Source of the DNA: Nematostella vectensis
Lineage: Eukaryota > Cnidaria > Anthozoa > Actiniaria > Edwardsiidae
Direction of reading: 5' to 3'
DNA length: 64,000 nucleotides
NCBI RefSeq assembly: GCF_932526225.1
Contig: NC_064038.1
Span: 11,407,070-11,471,069, forward strand
Shown here: positions 21,997 to 34,500 of the stretch, in pieces
How the letters are laid out: each line of letters begins with the position of its first letter
How positions within the stretch are numbered: position 1 is the stretch's first letter
Position numbers and translations under genes: made by a program
The notes under the pieces: generated by a model
Told to the model about the DNA's origin: nothing
Seen by the model: only the letters and a program-made list of their open reading frames with translations
Database searches by the model: none

Positions 21997-24900
21997 ATGG
22001 CGGCTCGGTCAGAACAAGTGAGTGGCTTTTGGAGTAAGTTGACTTTGTGATTTTTTTTCTTTTTTACTTAATAGGATAAAACGCTTGTTGTTCTAGGAGG
22101 TCGAAGATCAGCTAAAGAAGCGCAAAATTGGCAAGGATAAAGATGTTGTTGAGTTGTATTTGGCTCATAGGTCAGTAAACATTTGCCAATGTGTTTTGTG
22201 ATTATGGTAATTGTTGTAAATGTTTCCTCTTTATGTTTCGACGTTCTTACGGGCTGTTTTCTCTGTCACTTCAGGGGATTGGAATCCATGCACGATTTAA
22301 AGAGATTTAGGAATCTTCAGAGAATATGGCTTAACGGAAATAAGGTGAGAAATAACAGATTCTCGTCTAAATGTTCCCTACTTATTTTAGAGGTTTTACC
22401 AGAAAACGAATGGAAACTTGACCCGTCTGTACACCAGACGGTATCGGACCTTTTAACACCGGTGGAACCATACCTGAAAAGAGGAGGGGGGTAGACTTGA
22501 ATACAGTATCTTATCATTTATACTTTGGTAGATAAATTAATACTTTTGAACTTTTAGTTCCGCCGACTAGGATGCTTTCAATCAAACTTCTACCTGACTG
22601 AAGTGTACCTACAGGACAACATGCTGATTGAGGTGAACGGCTTGTTGCGTCACTTGACGTGTCTAGAGGTACTCATGCTTAATGGAAATCAACTGACCAA
22701 ACTGACGGATGTAGTGCATGAGCTAAGAGCTATGCAGAGACTTCATGACCTCAGTAAGTTTAAGAAATTATAAGTAAAAGCATTCTGAACTCTCACAAAA
22801 AAACTAGAAATTTCAGTGAGAAATTCTACGCATCATCAAGTGACTGTACACAAAGTTTAAAGGAGGCCAATTGTGTTTCCTTTTTATTAAGAATTCAATA
22901 TTTGTATGGCGGTCTTAAATTTTTATGTAACTTTACATTTTCAGATTTATTTAATAACCCACTTGCCCAGGACTACGATTACCGTTCATATGTCATTCAT
23001 CGCATCAAGTCACTGAAAATACTTGACAGAAGAGGTAATACTTTCAGATTGACCCCCCAATTTTAAGGCTTGTATGCATAAGAAAATCACAAAGTATGCC
23101 AGTTCTTGCGAGTGAGAACTTAACCTTTCCCCCTCCCCGAAACTTCCCAACATTTGCTGTTTTAGCGCCTTTGTATATTTGCGAAAATGTGGAAGCTGAG
23201 AAAGAAATAGGGTTAGCCTTAGTGCAACTATGTAGGGTTAGGGAGTGGACTTCGCAACTGTACTATATGTATATATGATCTTGCACACTTGAGTTTTACA
23301 GATTCCCCCCTTTTCCAGCTCAGCTCTGCAGCCATGATATAAAATAAAACCTTTTTGTTGTATGTGCAGAAGTACTTCAGGCAGAAAGAATAAAAGCTCA
23401 GAAAAAGTACGAGCCAGACAGAGAGATGGTCAAAGAGACTGTGTCATTTGGGCGACGAGTAGATGGTCCTCCACAGAAAGTCTTTTATCCTCCTTCCTCT
23501 GCAACCTTTGCAAGTCCTGACACTGATAATGGTAAGGACCACAGTTATTTTAAAGAATGTCGATCACCCACTCCTTTGTTATTGTTTATCATTGAAAATA
23601 CAGTGGTTTATTTGCAAGGCAACTTCAAAATAACAATCTACAAAATAAAGTCTGACATATTATTGACAATATTTCATATAAAATACCTTGGTTACTTGCT
23701 GGAATTAGCCGATGACTCGCCATTGAGCCGGAGCATAAAATGGCTTCATGATTGGCCTTCTTTAATAGTGGGTGTTTGACAGAGGCCTATCTGTATCAAT
23801 TTTCAATAAAGGTTTTAGTAAAAATATTATTCCAATGTAGGGAAGGCAACGCTCCATCCTAAGTGCTTACAGAGAAAAAGCATTTTTTATTGTGGATTTG
23901 AGGCAGGGTGGGCCCTGGCCTCCTATTCCAAGAGAGTTACTTGCATCTCCCCTAATTGGAACTCATAGCCATAGTAGGCCTCGAATACAGAAACAAAAAG
24001 AAAGTTGTGGGGGCACAGCCACGCCCCTACTGGTCATTGATCCATATTCTTTTTTTAAATATTGGGGGGCACATGCCTTACCATTTTCTACGGCCCTGGA
24101 ACTCCTGGGATTCGCCCCTGTTTTGTAAAGGAGCCTCCTACTGTATACAGATAGCTGTCCAGCATCTAGAAGTATATTTGCTTCCCTCCCCCCTCCACAA
24201 ACATATTGAACTTTACAGATGACATCACACAAAAAGTTTTGTCCTTTTTCTCCACAGTGAGGTTAAGCCGCCCATCACCACAGCAACCTTCAAGTGCCTC
24301 CCAGGCTGAAACCTCAAGGTAATTAGCTCAATAGCCTCCTTTGCAGGCATCTCTTTTCATCGGAAAGAAGAAAAAAGCTAGAAAAAGCGTTTTTTTTTTT
24401 TCAAAAATGTAGGAAGAAACCACCGGACAGCCTCTATCTGCTGGTGTGCGTCGGACCTTGTGGTCTGCGTCGACAGTTGATTAATTAATAAAACCTTTAA
24501 AAGAAAAAGTCGACAACAACGCAGATTTATGTTTTTTAGAACGATATTTCGGCAGGCCAATACCTGCCTTCTTCAGGTTATAAATGAGTTACAATGGCAT
24601 GTTATAGCTAGTATATGTACAAAGTTCATTGATGATTAACTAACAAAAGGTAAAAGTAGTAATTGAGTGACAAAGTACAAAGTTCATTGATGATTAACTA
24701 ACAAAAGGTAAAAATAGTAATTGAGTGACTTATGGAAAGTGGTAAATAGGGTGGTGTGGATTACTAAGTAGCTAAACGGTTTCTTCACGCCGGTTGAGGC
24801 CACCGGGTTCAAGAGTGCCAGCGCGAGCTATCAGTGTGGCTTCTCTTGCTTTGCGGATGGAGTCGCGGTTATTTCTTATTTTTTCAATAGGTATGAGCTC

Positions 24901-25910
24901 TATGTCAGAAGCGGAGTGGTTAGGTTTTAGGAAGTGTTCAGCGGCGTGGGTTGGTATGGATCGAGATTGGGAGTCTACAGTTCTGCGGTGGTCATTAAAG
25001 CGTTTTTTTAATTTGCGTTTAGTTTCCCCAATATATTGAAGGTTACAGCGGTTACATCGAATCATATAAATCAAGTTTTTTAGTATTGCAGGTTATGTGG
25101 GATGTTATAGGTCGTGTTTCACCTGTTGAGAAAAATGTGTAGCTTGTAAGGCCATCGGTTCTAATATAGGGGCAGGTTAGGCAGTTTTTTCCGCAACGGA
25201 AAGCACCGGGAGGTTGGTTGGTGGGAGAGCGGTCGGAAGGTAGCTTGGCTTTAACGAGGATGTCGCGGAGGTTAGGTGAGCGGCGAAAGGCGACAAGAGG
25301 GGGCTCAGTGAAAACCTTATGGCATCGCTTAGACGAGAGTAGAAGGTTGTAGTTTCTACGGATTATGTTGTTGATGTTAGGTAGTGTAGGGTTATAGGTA
25401 GTGACAAAGGGGATGCGACGGGAGTTTTTGTGGTTGTTATTATTAGGGCGTAGGGCGTCAATGCGGGAAATGTTAGCAACGCGTTTTTTTCGATGCGGGC
25501 TTCCTGTGGCGAATAGAGGAGAAAAAAGACGCAGGGGGGAGGGGGGGCAAAGGAAAGGTACCCCTCGGTACCAGTCTCCCGTGTCCTAAAATTACATACA
25601 CAGGAATACCGAATCTGAATACCTGAAATATCTTAGTAGAGTTGCCTGCGGAGGAGGCTATTAGCTCAATATCAATAGGTGTATACATTGCAAAAACGTT
25701 TTTTTATAAAAAAAAAAAATACCAAACTAATATTATCTCTTTCTTAGTGGCAAGGAAGCACTTGAGTCGGCTATTGAGGACCGCAGCCTTCGGAGATCCA
25801 TAGTACAGTACTCAACATTTGATTGGTCTTCCGTACAGCTCTCGGAAGATAAGCGCCTAGGCCGAGAACCTGCCGAACAGCCAAGAATACTCACGGTTCG
25901 CTTCCGATGA
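21997..25910 (+). CDS. LRRC72: Leucine-rich repeat protein, LRRC72-like
   Basis: Eight exons (+): 21997-22017, 22097-22170, 22275-22344, 22558-22753, 22945-23034, 23370-23531, 24258-24318, 25748-25910; 837 nt, 278 aa, phases matching. The first 150 residues carry U2A'-type leucine-rich repeats: VVELYLAHRGLESM, LQRIWLNGNKFRRL, LTEVYLQDNMLIEV, LEVLMLNGNQLTKL, then an LRR cap NNPLAQDYDYRSYVIHRIKS with LKILDRR. The C-terminal half is Ser/Pro-rich and charged. Length and repeat layout fit LRRC72 (human 287 aa), of unclear function. Other small LRR proteins of this class are possible, so the symbol is less certain than the fold. Intron 6 holds a MITE and a GTAGGCCTCG repeat; intron 7 a Penelope-like remnant. 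Confidence 0.78.
23546..23778. mobile_element. MITE in LRRC72-like intron 6, sister of 32303-32526
   Basis: It starts TTTAAAGAATGTCGATCACC and ends GATTGGCCTTCTTTAA, giving TTAAAGAA/TTCTTTAA inverted ends. The body with GGTTTATTTGCAAGG and GAATTAGCCGATGA is shared with 32303-32526 inside MYBBP1A. Confidence 0.6.
23975..24110. repeat. Dispersed repeat with CACGCCCCTACTGGTCATT
   Basis: The string GTAGGCCTCGAATACAGAAAC followed by GGGGCACAGCCACGCCCC and CTACTGGTCATT also occurs at 31215-31465 (GTAGCAGGCCTCGAAATATT, ACAATACAGAAAC, CACGCCCCTACTGGTCATT). The two are members of one mobile family ending in TACGGCCC. Confidence 0.5.
24480..25590 (-). mobile_element. 5'-truncated Penelope-like retroelement with GIY-YIG domain
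   Basis: The minus strand of LRRC72-like intron 7 encodes the C-terminal part of a Penelope-like element: IPFVTTYNPTLPNINNIIRR (about 25400), FRCGKNCLTCPYI (about 25190), then a GIY-YIG endonuclease LIYMIRCNRCNLQYIGETKR with KKRFNDHR (about 25075-24970), ending at 24772. The reverse transcriptase is absent. A one-base excess in the A run near 25080 shifts the frame between linker and endonuclease. A 58-bp direct repeat (24617, 24675) and a hammerhead ribozyme (24525-24585) follow the frame. The copy is dead but diagnostic. Confidence 0.85.
24525..24585 (-). ncRNA. Minimal type I hammerhead ribozyme of the Penelope-like element
   Basis: Reading the minus strand: stem I arm AUUUAU..AAC, core CUGAAGA, stem II GGCAGG/CCUGCC with a UAUUGG loop, core GAAA, a two-pair stem III (AU/AU), cleavage C, then GUU and, after a nine-base bulge, AUAAAU closing stem I. 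All conserved core bases (CUGANGA, GAAA, UH) are present. Predicted cleavage falls between 24543 and 24542. Penelope-like elements are known to carry such short hammerheads. Confidence 0.8.
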
Positions 25911-28575
25911 TAGTTAGTGGAGGACTTGCTGAAGATACAGTCCTTTTCCAATGACAGCTTGTCTCCAAAGAAAGGGAGTAGCTGACTTATTTAAGATTTT
26001 AGGGACGCGGACAGCTAGGGATATTTTTAAAAAAAAATCTATTTTACACGCTAGAGTGAGAGTTTTTGGATTACTCATCTGATGACAGAGATAGCATATT
26101 GTATTTCCCACAGAAAGAATGAAAAAAGGTATACTCCTTGTTCGATGTATAATAGCACAACCTATTATTATATAACAATTGTAGAAGTAAATGTATATAT
26201 AGAATAATGTTTCTAGTATTTCTTTTCACACTTTTCTACCAGGGGTGCTAATTTCAATAGACCGTTTTCACGATGTTGCGCGTTCATCCAAAATGACTGC
26301 CGTGCCACCGCTGATATAAAATGGCGAACTAATTGGAGTTTACAGACGAAGCCATAGAAAATGCTGTCAGAGTGCTATAGTCAAATTGGCGCTAGAGTCA
26401 AATGTCCCTTCGTTCGCATTTTGGATCAGCTGCAGCCCGCCAGTCTGTGGCATTTTGAATGCGCGCAACATCGTGATAACGGTCTATTTTAGGTGTAAAA
26501 CTCTTGCAAATTTTCTATTTCTATAGAGGATCAGAGCATTTCGCAATTATGTTTTCAGAAAAAAATATACTTATATACCGAGGTTGGGTTTTGCAATTAT
26601 GTTTTGACGTAACTGCGAAATATAGAACTCATTGGTATCGTACAGATCGAAAAGGTTTTTGCTCGCATGTCAAATTTCAGCATATTCTTTCCGGAAACAA
26701 AAGAAAATACCCGCAATAATTGATCACGGTACTGTCATACAATGTGTTTTATGCATGCTAACATTGTAGAAAGGCTCAAAATCGTTATTCGATTAATAAG
26801 CGGGGCAATGTGTTTGTACGAGTTTTGTTTGATGGGGGGTTTGCGGTTTCCAAATTGAAAATACATTTCGCGCAAACGAATTTCGCCTCGTTCAAATACA
26901 TGTTTTTTTATCAATTGACTATTAGCGCAAATAAAGGCGTATTTTCTCGTAATGAACAGCAAAAGGTATATCGTGTTGATAGAGCGTGTTAGGGTAGCAG
27001 TTGTTGTGTGCGGAACTCCTAGAGATAATCCTCGCACCCTGGCCTCGTCTCTGTTGCTCATCATTGCTTGTACTTGGGATCTTGAGATGTCCGCCTGGAT
27101 CAAACTTTAGCGCGCTTATTACATCATATCTAGTTGATAGCAGATTTTGTTTATTAAATCACACAAGGACTATACTGTTAGTTCAATCGCACTGATGATT
27201 GTTAAGAGAGCAGTAATGATTGTTTGCTAACGCTATTGTCTGTCAAACTATGCAATATTAATGTAAATAACTATTCGTGACATTGATTGTCGAATCTCTT
27301 CGTTGAGATTTTGAATATTTGTGCAGTTGAATGTTGTTTTTCTCAGCTGGTTGCCCTTTTTCGCAAAATGTATGCTCACAAATGACCACATTTATGCAAA
27401 ATTCCAAATTGAATATGCTTTTTGCGCAAATGAATGCCGCTTCGTTCAAATGGATGTATTTTTGCTTTATTGACTATTGGCGCACAAGAAGGCGTATTTT
27501 CTCGTAATGAACAGCAAAAGGTTTAGTACTAAGCTTTAACCGGAATACAACAATACAATACAATAATTTATTTTCCGTCGATGACGTGAGGAGTGGTCAC
27601 CCAGTCTCCCGAGCTCGGGGAGCTCATGGTACAAACGCTCGAAAAGTACAAACGCTCGACACTCGACCGGAAGTTGAAAACCGGAAGTTTACAGGATGAT
27701 CTTAGGATTGCTGTGTTGCAAAAGCACCGAAAGACCACAAAATGTTTACGGATGACCCTGCTTTGCAAGCATTCACGAGTTAAAATTGGATGTTTAACAG
27801 ACTTTATAGAACAAGGTTAGTGAAACTCAAGCTCTGATTGGTAGAGAAGTAATGGTGATTAGAGTTCACATGAGCGTTTGACGTCATTGCGTGCAATAGC
27901 ATCAGTTGAATACAACAAAAAGATCTTATTTTTGTGCGTTTCCTCTAATAATCGATACAGATAGCAGCACAGCGTGAAGTGAACAACGGTCAGTCAACTC
28001 GCCTTCCTAAGCGTACCTTTTTGTTTATGATAACTTGTGACGTCATTCTTGGAATTTTATAGAGCAAAAATAACAATACATGTGCGCCTGTTGTGTTGTG
28101 CACGAATGTGAGAATGGGCAACTGGCTTTTTCCGGCAATCTTCGACATGCATGTTAGGTAAATGTTAGCTTTAGGGCCCTGGATGCTTATTTAATTCTTA
28201 TAGGGGGGACGATAAGAAGTTGAAGCGAGGCGCTTATTTGTTTTTAGATTCAGAATTCAGCTTATTCTTTACTTAAGTAGCCAATAAAAATATAATACAT
28301 TTTGGACGCACTTCATTGCGTACTGGGTTCCAAAGCGAAATAGTAGTTCCTCGTCTAAAAAATACGCGCCCTCCTCCACCCTTTCCCTGTAGTTTCGAAA
28401 ACGAATCGCAGTCAAAACATTCACTCCTTCCGATGTAATGTTTTGTTTGTCTGCGGCATAACTTCTCTTCTGAATAGTCAAGATACAAAGTAGCGTATGT
28501 ATTATACTTTTATAGTATGAATTTTGCGAATTACAACTTCCGTGTTAAGAGTCTACTAGGAAAAAATTCTACAAG
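25911..28575. other. Intergenic region between convergent LRRC72-like gene and MYBBP1A
   Basis: I find no exon chain here. Two direct copies of a sequence containing CGTATTTTCTCGTAATGAAC, with CGCGCAAACGAATTTCGCC or TGCGCAAATGAATGCCGC upstream, lie at about 26810-26966 and 27365-27522 and look like a transposable element. Two CCGGAAGT ETS-type words sit near 27670-27690 beside a 75-codon plus-strand open frame (27593-27820) with no recognisable similarity. Confidence 0.4.
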
Positions 28576-31500
28576 TTATTTATTTTTCTTCTTCTTCTTC
28601 CGTGGTTCATTTGCTTCAATTTGTTCGTTTGTCTTGCCGTTTGTCTGTTTTTCTTTCTTTTGAGTTTTCTTTTCCTTTTTCTTCGGTGTTTCTTTGGTAC
28701 TACAAAGAGAAAACCAAATACAATAAACAAATAGTCATAAGATTAAGGTACCAAAAAAAATTGACTAATTTTTAAGGATAGTTGAGGCGAAAGCCTTTTA
28801 TCATTTCTTCAACTTTCTAACAAAAATATTCTAACAGTACTCGATTACAAGCCATGGAGAAAAAGGGTTCGCAAGAACAACAAGAACATAAAGGGCAAGG
28901 GGAGAGGAGGGCGCAGTAACATATCCTTTTCCACGCTGATCATTTGCAAGTACATTACCCGCCAATTAAGTACCATTCCGTTTCCTGATTGGCCATCATT
29001 AAATAACTAAACAGTAGCGAAATGTTGCACTGCTCTAGAGCTCTAGAAACGCGGACATGCCAAAGACAACACTCACCCTGATAGAGTTGATACGAGACGA
29101 ACACACGTGGATTTGATGTCGTTAGATCTCGTCGCCAGAGGCCCGGACAATGCGGTCTGCAGGGCGTCTTTCAAGCGTTTATGATCCAAAAGCTGAGGCT
29201 TAGATAAGAGAATCATAAGTGACATGATTACATCAGCTTTAGTATGAAAATATTGGTGGATAGTACCTGGGCTGAACTAAATGTTGGGAGTAAGTACGCA
29301 GCTGCTTTGTCTCCTATTATCTTTGTTCTACAAAGGAGTTCTTTTGTCTATATTCTTCTCGTACTTTGTGTCGAGGTGCGGGTATTGTTCATTTGCCCAA
29401 TCAAATTGCAGCTTGTAAGAGCTGCGTACTGACCCAATGTTGGTGGTGACGATTGTGATGTTTCTGATACTCAATCATGACGATGGCAAGGCCGACTATC
29501 GCCTTCGCAATATCTTTCGCAATAACTATAGTCATGGAAGAAGATGGTGAGTGATGAGAAGGCTTTTTGTTTAACCTTACCTCGCCACTGGTTTCTTTGA
29601 TTAGTTTTGTCGTCAGTTTAAGCACCTCCCTAAAGTGTTTCGCCTTCATCTGCGTCTCCGCGGTCGCGCTGCCCGAGATGATCTAAAATACACGTCACAA
29701 AACACAATATGTCAGAAGAAAAAGACCTTCAGACCACCAGAGAATATCTTCTTCCTCAGGAATCTTCTTCCTAAGGAATCTTCAAATACTATGCCTTTTC
29801 CATTTGATATCTATAAATGCGCAAACCCCTCAGCTAATCCTTGGCACGGACCTAAACAAAATGTGACAATACTTCGCGCTACAAAAGATTATCAGTAAAA
29901 TACAAGTCAAAAGTTCTTACCGCTGCTAAGGTATCTTGGAAGACTTGGGCGTTAGTCTCCAAGTGCTTATCATACGATGGACACTAGGGAGAGAGCAAAG
30001 AGTTGGTCGCACATACTCCGTAGACAAGTTACCTTCCAACGGTGAGATGCTTTTGTAACCCATGCACTTTTAATTAGTTTTAGTTTGCAGAAGCAAACAA
30101 GAAAACTTCACATTTCCTTCGTGAGGTGGTAACGTGTAATGACGCCATAGTCCTCCCTAGCAGCTAGCTCTACCATAGACGAAGTTTTATATCTATCACA
30201 CCATGATCTAACCATGATCATAATTGTTTTTCTTTCTAAGCATTGCTTATTGGGTTCAAATGTGTTCAAATTTAAATTACCCACATCACATTAAAAAAAT
30301 AGACCCCATTGTTTTACTTGACTTCTTCATGAAACATATTTTGCTAAAGAGACCATGCATTGTGCAATAATAATGGAGAAAGACAGTCTGGTGACATATA
30401 TTGATTGCAGGCTCACCTTATGGCTCAGCAGTTGTGTCAGCATTGCGCATGCTTGAGTCTTAAAAAAACACAAGGTGTCATTGAGCAAAACTAAATTGGA
30501 GCCGCATGGCGGGAGGGGGTGGGAGTGGGGGGAAATTGCGAGGGTGCGGTATCAACATTCAAGCGCGTTAGCCTTTTATAAGAGCAAGAGTAATATAAAT
30601 GAGATTTTCTAGATTTTTCAATCTACCTGGTGTGAGATAAACAGACCGCATGGAGCAGGCGCGTACACAGGGGGTTGCGCAGGACACGCGCACACCCCCC
30701 CCCCCCCCCTTTGGAGGCCAAAAAAGTGGGTCATTTCTTTTTAAGAAATCTTCAAATGCTATGCTTTTGGGTCAGAACGCAGCTCTTACAAGCTGCAATT
30801 TGATTGGGCAAATGAACAATATCCGCACCTCGACACAAAGAACGAGAAGAATTAAGACAAAAGAACTCCTTTGTAGAACAAAGATAATAGGAGACAAAGC
30901 AGCTGCGTACTTACTCATGTTTTCAATATGATTCTATGACGGCGCAACCCCCCCCCCCCCCCCCCCCCAGCCAATTCTGGGTACGCGCTTATGGAGCTTT
31001 ACCTTTCTGAAGTTGTTTACAGCACTCTGCAGAGATCGTATCAGCTGCGGCGCTAGCTCCCATGCCACGAACTATACACAAGAAAAAAATCATAGTCACA
31101 CGGTCAGTAGAGATTGTTACAATATCACTGTAACAAACTAGAGATAGAAGAACCGCATGGAGCAGTAAGTATGCATGGAGCAAAAAGTATAGTCAAATTG
31201 TAAATTCGGTGCCGTAGCAGGCCTCGAAATATTGGAGGGGCACAATACAGAAACATTAAGAAAATATTTGGGGGTGGGAGGTACAATACAGAAACAGTAA
31301 GAAAATATTGGGGGTGGGGGGTACAATACAGAAACAGTAAGAAAATATTGGGGGTGGGGGGTACAATACAGAAACAGTAAGAAAATATTGGGGGTGGGGG
31401 GGGCACAATACAGAAACAGTAAGAAAATATTTGGGGGCAAAGCCACGCCCCTACTGGTCATTTTCTTCAAAGTTTTGAAAATATCAGGGGACAGGTGGCC

Positions 31501-34500
31501 CACCCCCCGCTACGGCCCCTTCTTAACCGCTTCCCGGCTTCCATCATCCAAACTTATGGAATTACATTTGGTGCTGTTTGATTGGTCAGCACCTTACGGA
31601 GATGCGACGTGATTGGAAATAATTTCGATAAAGTCCATGACATTTCAGGATGTTGAGGACCCGCGGAAGCCCTGTGGATGGTTGAGCCAATAAAAAGATA
31701 ACATTTAGATGTGTTACTTACCGGAAAACGGTTGATGAGTTCTGTGAACAACACAGGATGCAGATGGGTGCTCCTACAGAAAAAAAAAGAAATACTTGAA
31801 CATAAAGAATACAGTTGCTAGGATCTATAAAACCGTCTCCTTAAAAACACATAGACACGTACCTTTTCTCCATGAAATCTTTCAGCGCCTCCTCAAAAAC
31901 CTTTGCCACGCGAGGGACATCAAGCTGTCCGCCCTACAATAATGTAAGGGAGTAACTGTTAGTCAACTGGACAAACACTGCGTGAAGGAGACACACACAC
32001 GGCGTGACAGGAAGCAAAATTGCATGACAGAAGGACCCACACGGCGTGACAGAAAGTGTGACTTACGTGATCGTTACAAGGACGAACTTCCTCTTTCTTC
32101 TTCCGTTTCTTGGGCGGGACCTCGGCAGGTTTTTCAACGCTGCCTCGTAATACACGAATCTGTAACCAACACAATAGCATCAGAGGGCAGACCTGTGTAA
32201 GGCTTGAATGGACATGACGCTTTGATAAAGAATACGCTCGCCCAGTTCCAAATAACATTGGCATTTCCATTGGCTAGATCAAGCAAGTAAACAGAATACC
32301 CTTAAAGAATGTCGATCATCCACTTATTTATTATTGTTTGCAATTGAAAATATATCGGTTTATTTGCAAGGAACTTTAAGATAACCACCCACGATTGAAG
32401 TTTAACTCATTAATTTTATTGAAAGCATCTCAGTCACTTGGTTGAATTAGCCGATGAAAATCGATGCTCTGTGTGACTTGTCATTTAGCGGGAGTATAAA
32501 ACGGCGGCATGATTGACCTTCTTTAACCCCACATCGTTATAAAAGTATCAGGACTTCAATTCAAGATGGACATTTTCAAGTTTTTTTTTTTTTTGCAAAT
32601 GTTTAGCTGTATTTTCAGACAAAAAAAATTAGTAGCTGATCGATCCTGCTTAACGACACAGCTACGCTACAATTGTGCTATCTATTTGGTTATCTAGATG
32701 TCAAGAAACGTAAGATCTGGTCCCAGATCCAAGGCAACTTATTGACACTTAAAAAGAGGTAGTCAGTCAGACTCTTCATTTAATATTGGAAAACAAATGC
32801 TGCTACCACAGCCCGCAATCCCAACCCCCACACACCCACCCACCACTTGGGGATAACAATTTAATTCAGGGGCTAAATACAATAAACGTCACTTACAATC
32901 AGCATGCACCCGCGGGCTATCAGCGATACGATATTCAACGATGGAGCTGAAATCGAACAAAATATTTGATATGTTATAACAATGCGTGCTATGCAACGCA
33001 AAGGAAAAACGTGAATTTCTAGCATCCCTTTACCTCAACCCACCCTTTACCCTCAAGAACAGATGACTTTGACTTGAATCGCAAGTGGGCCGGTGTGTTA
33101 GCGCGCATGGGGCATCTCATCTCTGAAGAGTATCTTGAATTTGACTTGTTAAAGCCGTATTGTCACCAGTTTACTTCGGTCGATTACGTAACAATCTTCG
33201 ATGATTTTTAACGGAAAATGCGAAAATCATTTCGAAATATTTAATGCAGTGTGTCTATTGGAAGTTTCTTTGAGGATGTGATTGATAATTTAGAGCGGAT
33301 GGCCTGTTAAATATCTCGGATTCTAATAGATTCTTTTGTCTTTTAACGGTCGGGGTTTCCGTCGGACCTCCGGAAGTAAACTGGTGACAATGCGGCTTTA
33401 AACTTTCTGTTCACTTGCTGTGTTCCTCAATCCCATTCATCATTCTTTATATGTATTAGAATTTAAATGTGAAGCGTTTTAACGCTGTTTAATAGGTGCA
33501 ATGCTTTTGTTTTATTATTTTTTTTTTACTGTACCCTTCGGACTTCACTAACCTTTCATGGCTTTCTGTACAAGGATGCCTATCCTGTCATGAAGGTCTT
33601 CGCTGTTTAGCTGGTCCACTGAGGGGTGCTGTGCATAATAGAACAAATGTACGTTCAAGCACAAAGAGTGGGACGATAGCTCAGTGTTACGGCCTTCGTC
33701 TCCCGAGCAAGAGGAACAGGGTTAGAGCCAAGGGCATGTCAATTTGGGATTTTTTCCAGAGGTGAAAAATTCATTGGGGTCTGCGAGTTCCTCGTTTTCT
33801 CGGATAAAGACGTTTCATATCTCTCACCGCACATCATTAATAGACCAGTCAATCTACAAAAAATACCTATAGCCTAACCTAAAAGTAATTGCAACATAAA
33901 CAATTTTATTGTTAGATGATATGAAAAGACATTCTAAACAACATCCCATAAGTTCTCCAAAATTCTCTTGGGGAACATCTCGAAATTTGATACTGTTTGA
34001 TACTGTTCGGCAATCTTGGATTCTTTTGTTATTCATGAGCGCACTGGCAGAGCGATCTCGTTGAGAGTGCGTTTGCGGAAGGTTAGTGCGCCATGAATAA
34101 CAATAGAATACAAGATTGCTGACAAAAGAAATGTTAATTGTTGAATTTCGAGATGTTCCCCCCAAGAGAACTTTAGAGAATTTTTGGATAGTTATCAAGG
34201 ACATGCTACTCTGTCATTTCAGACCGAAATCATTTGTGTTGCAATGGTTAAACATTAGATAGACTGGACTATAACCTGTATTGGGGGACGTTATAGAACG
34301 CAGGCACGTTGTACCATCTTCCGTGCTGTCAGTTTTTTTTTTACTTTCGATCTAACGTTGAGTGCCCCTTGTCATCTGAGTATAAAATATGAAACACGTT
34401 CTATCAAGGCGCTTATCCGAGCAATTACTGTACATCAGGGGCTACCTCTCTTATGGAGCAGAGTTTGTTCCGGTAGATGGCCTGAGCCCGTTCTCCAAGA

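Noticed and set aside
27593-27820. 75-codon plus-strand frame with ETS words nearby
   Set aside because: No family similarity, no clear splice partner, and overlapping frames of equal length on the other strand.
33669-33735. Functional tRNA gene
   Set aside because: The B box is mutated and the arms do not pair well; a SINE remnant fits better.
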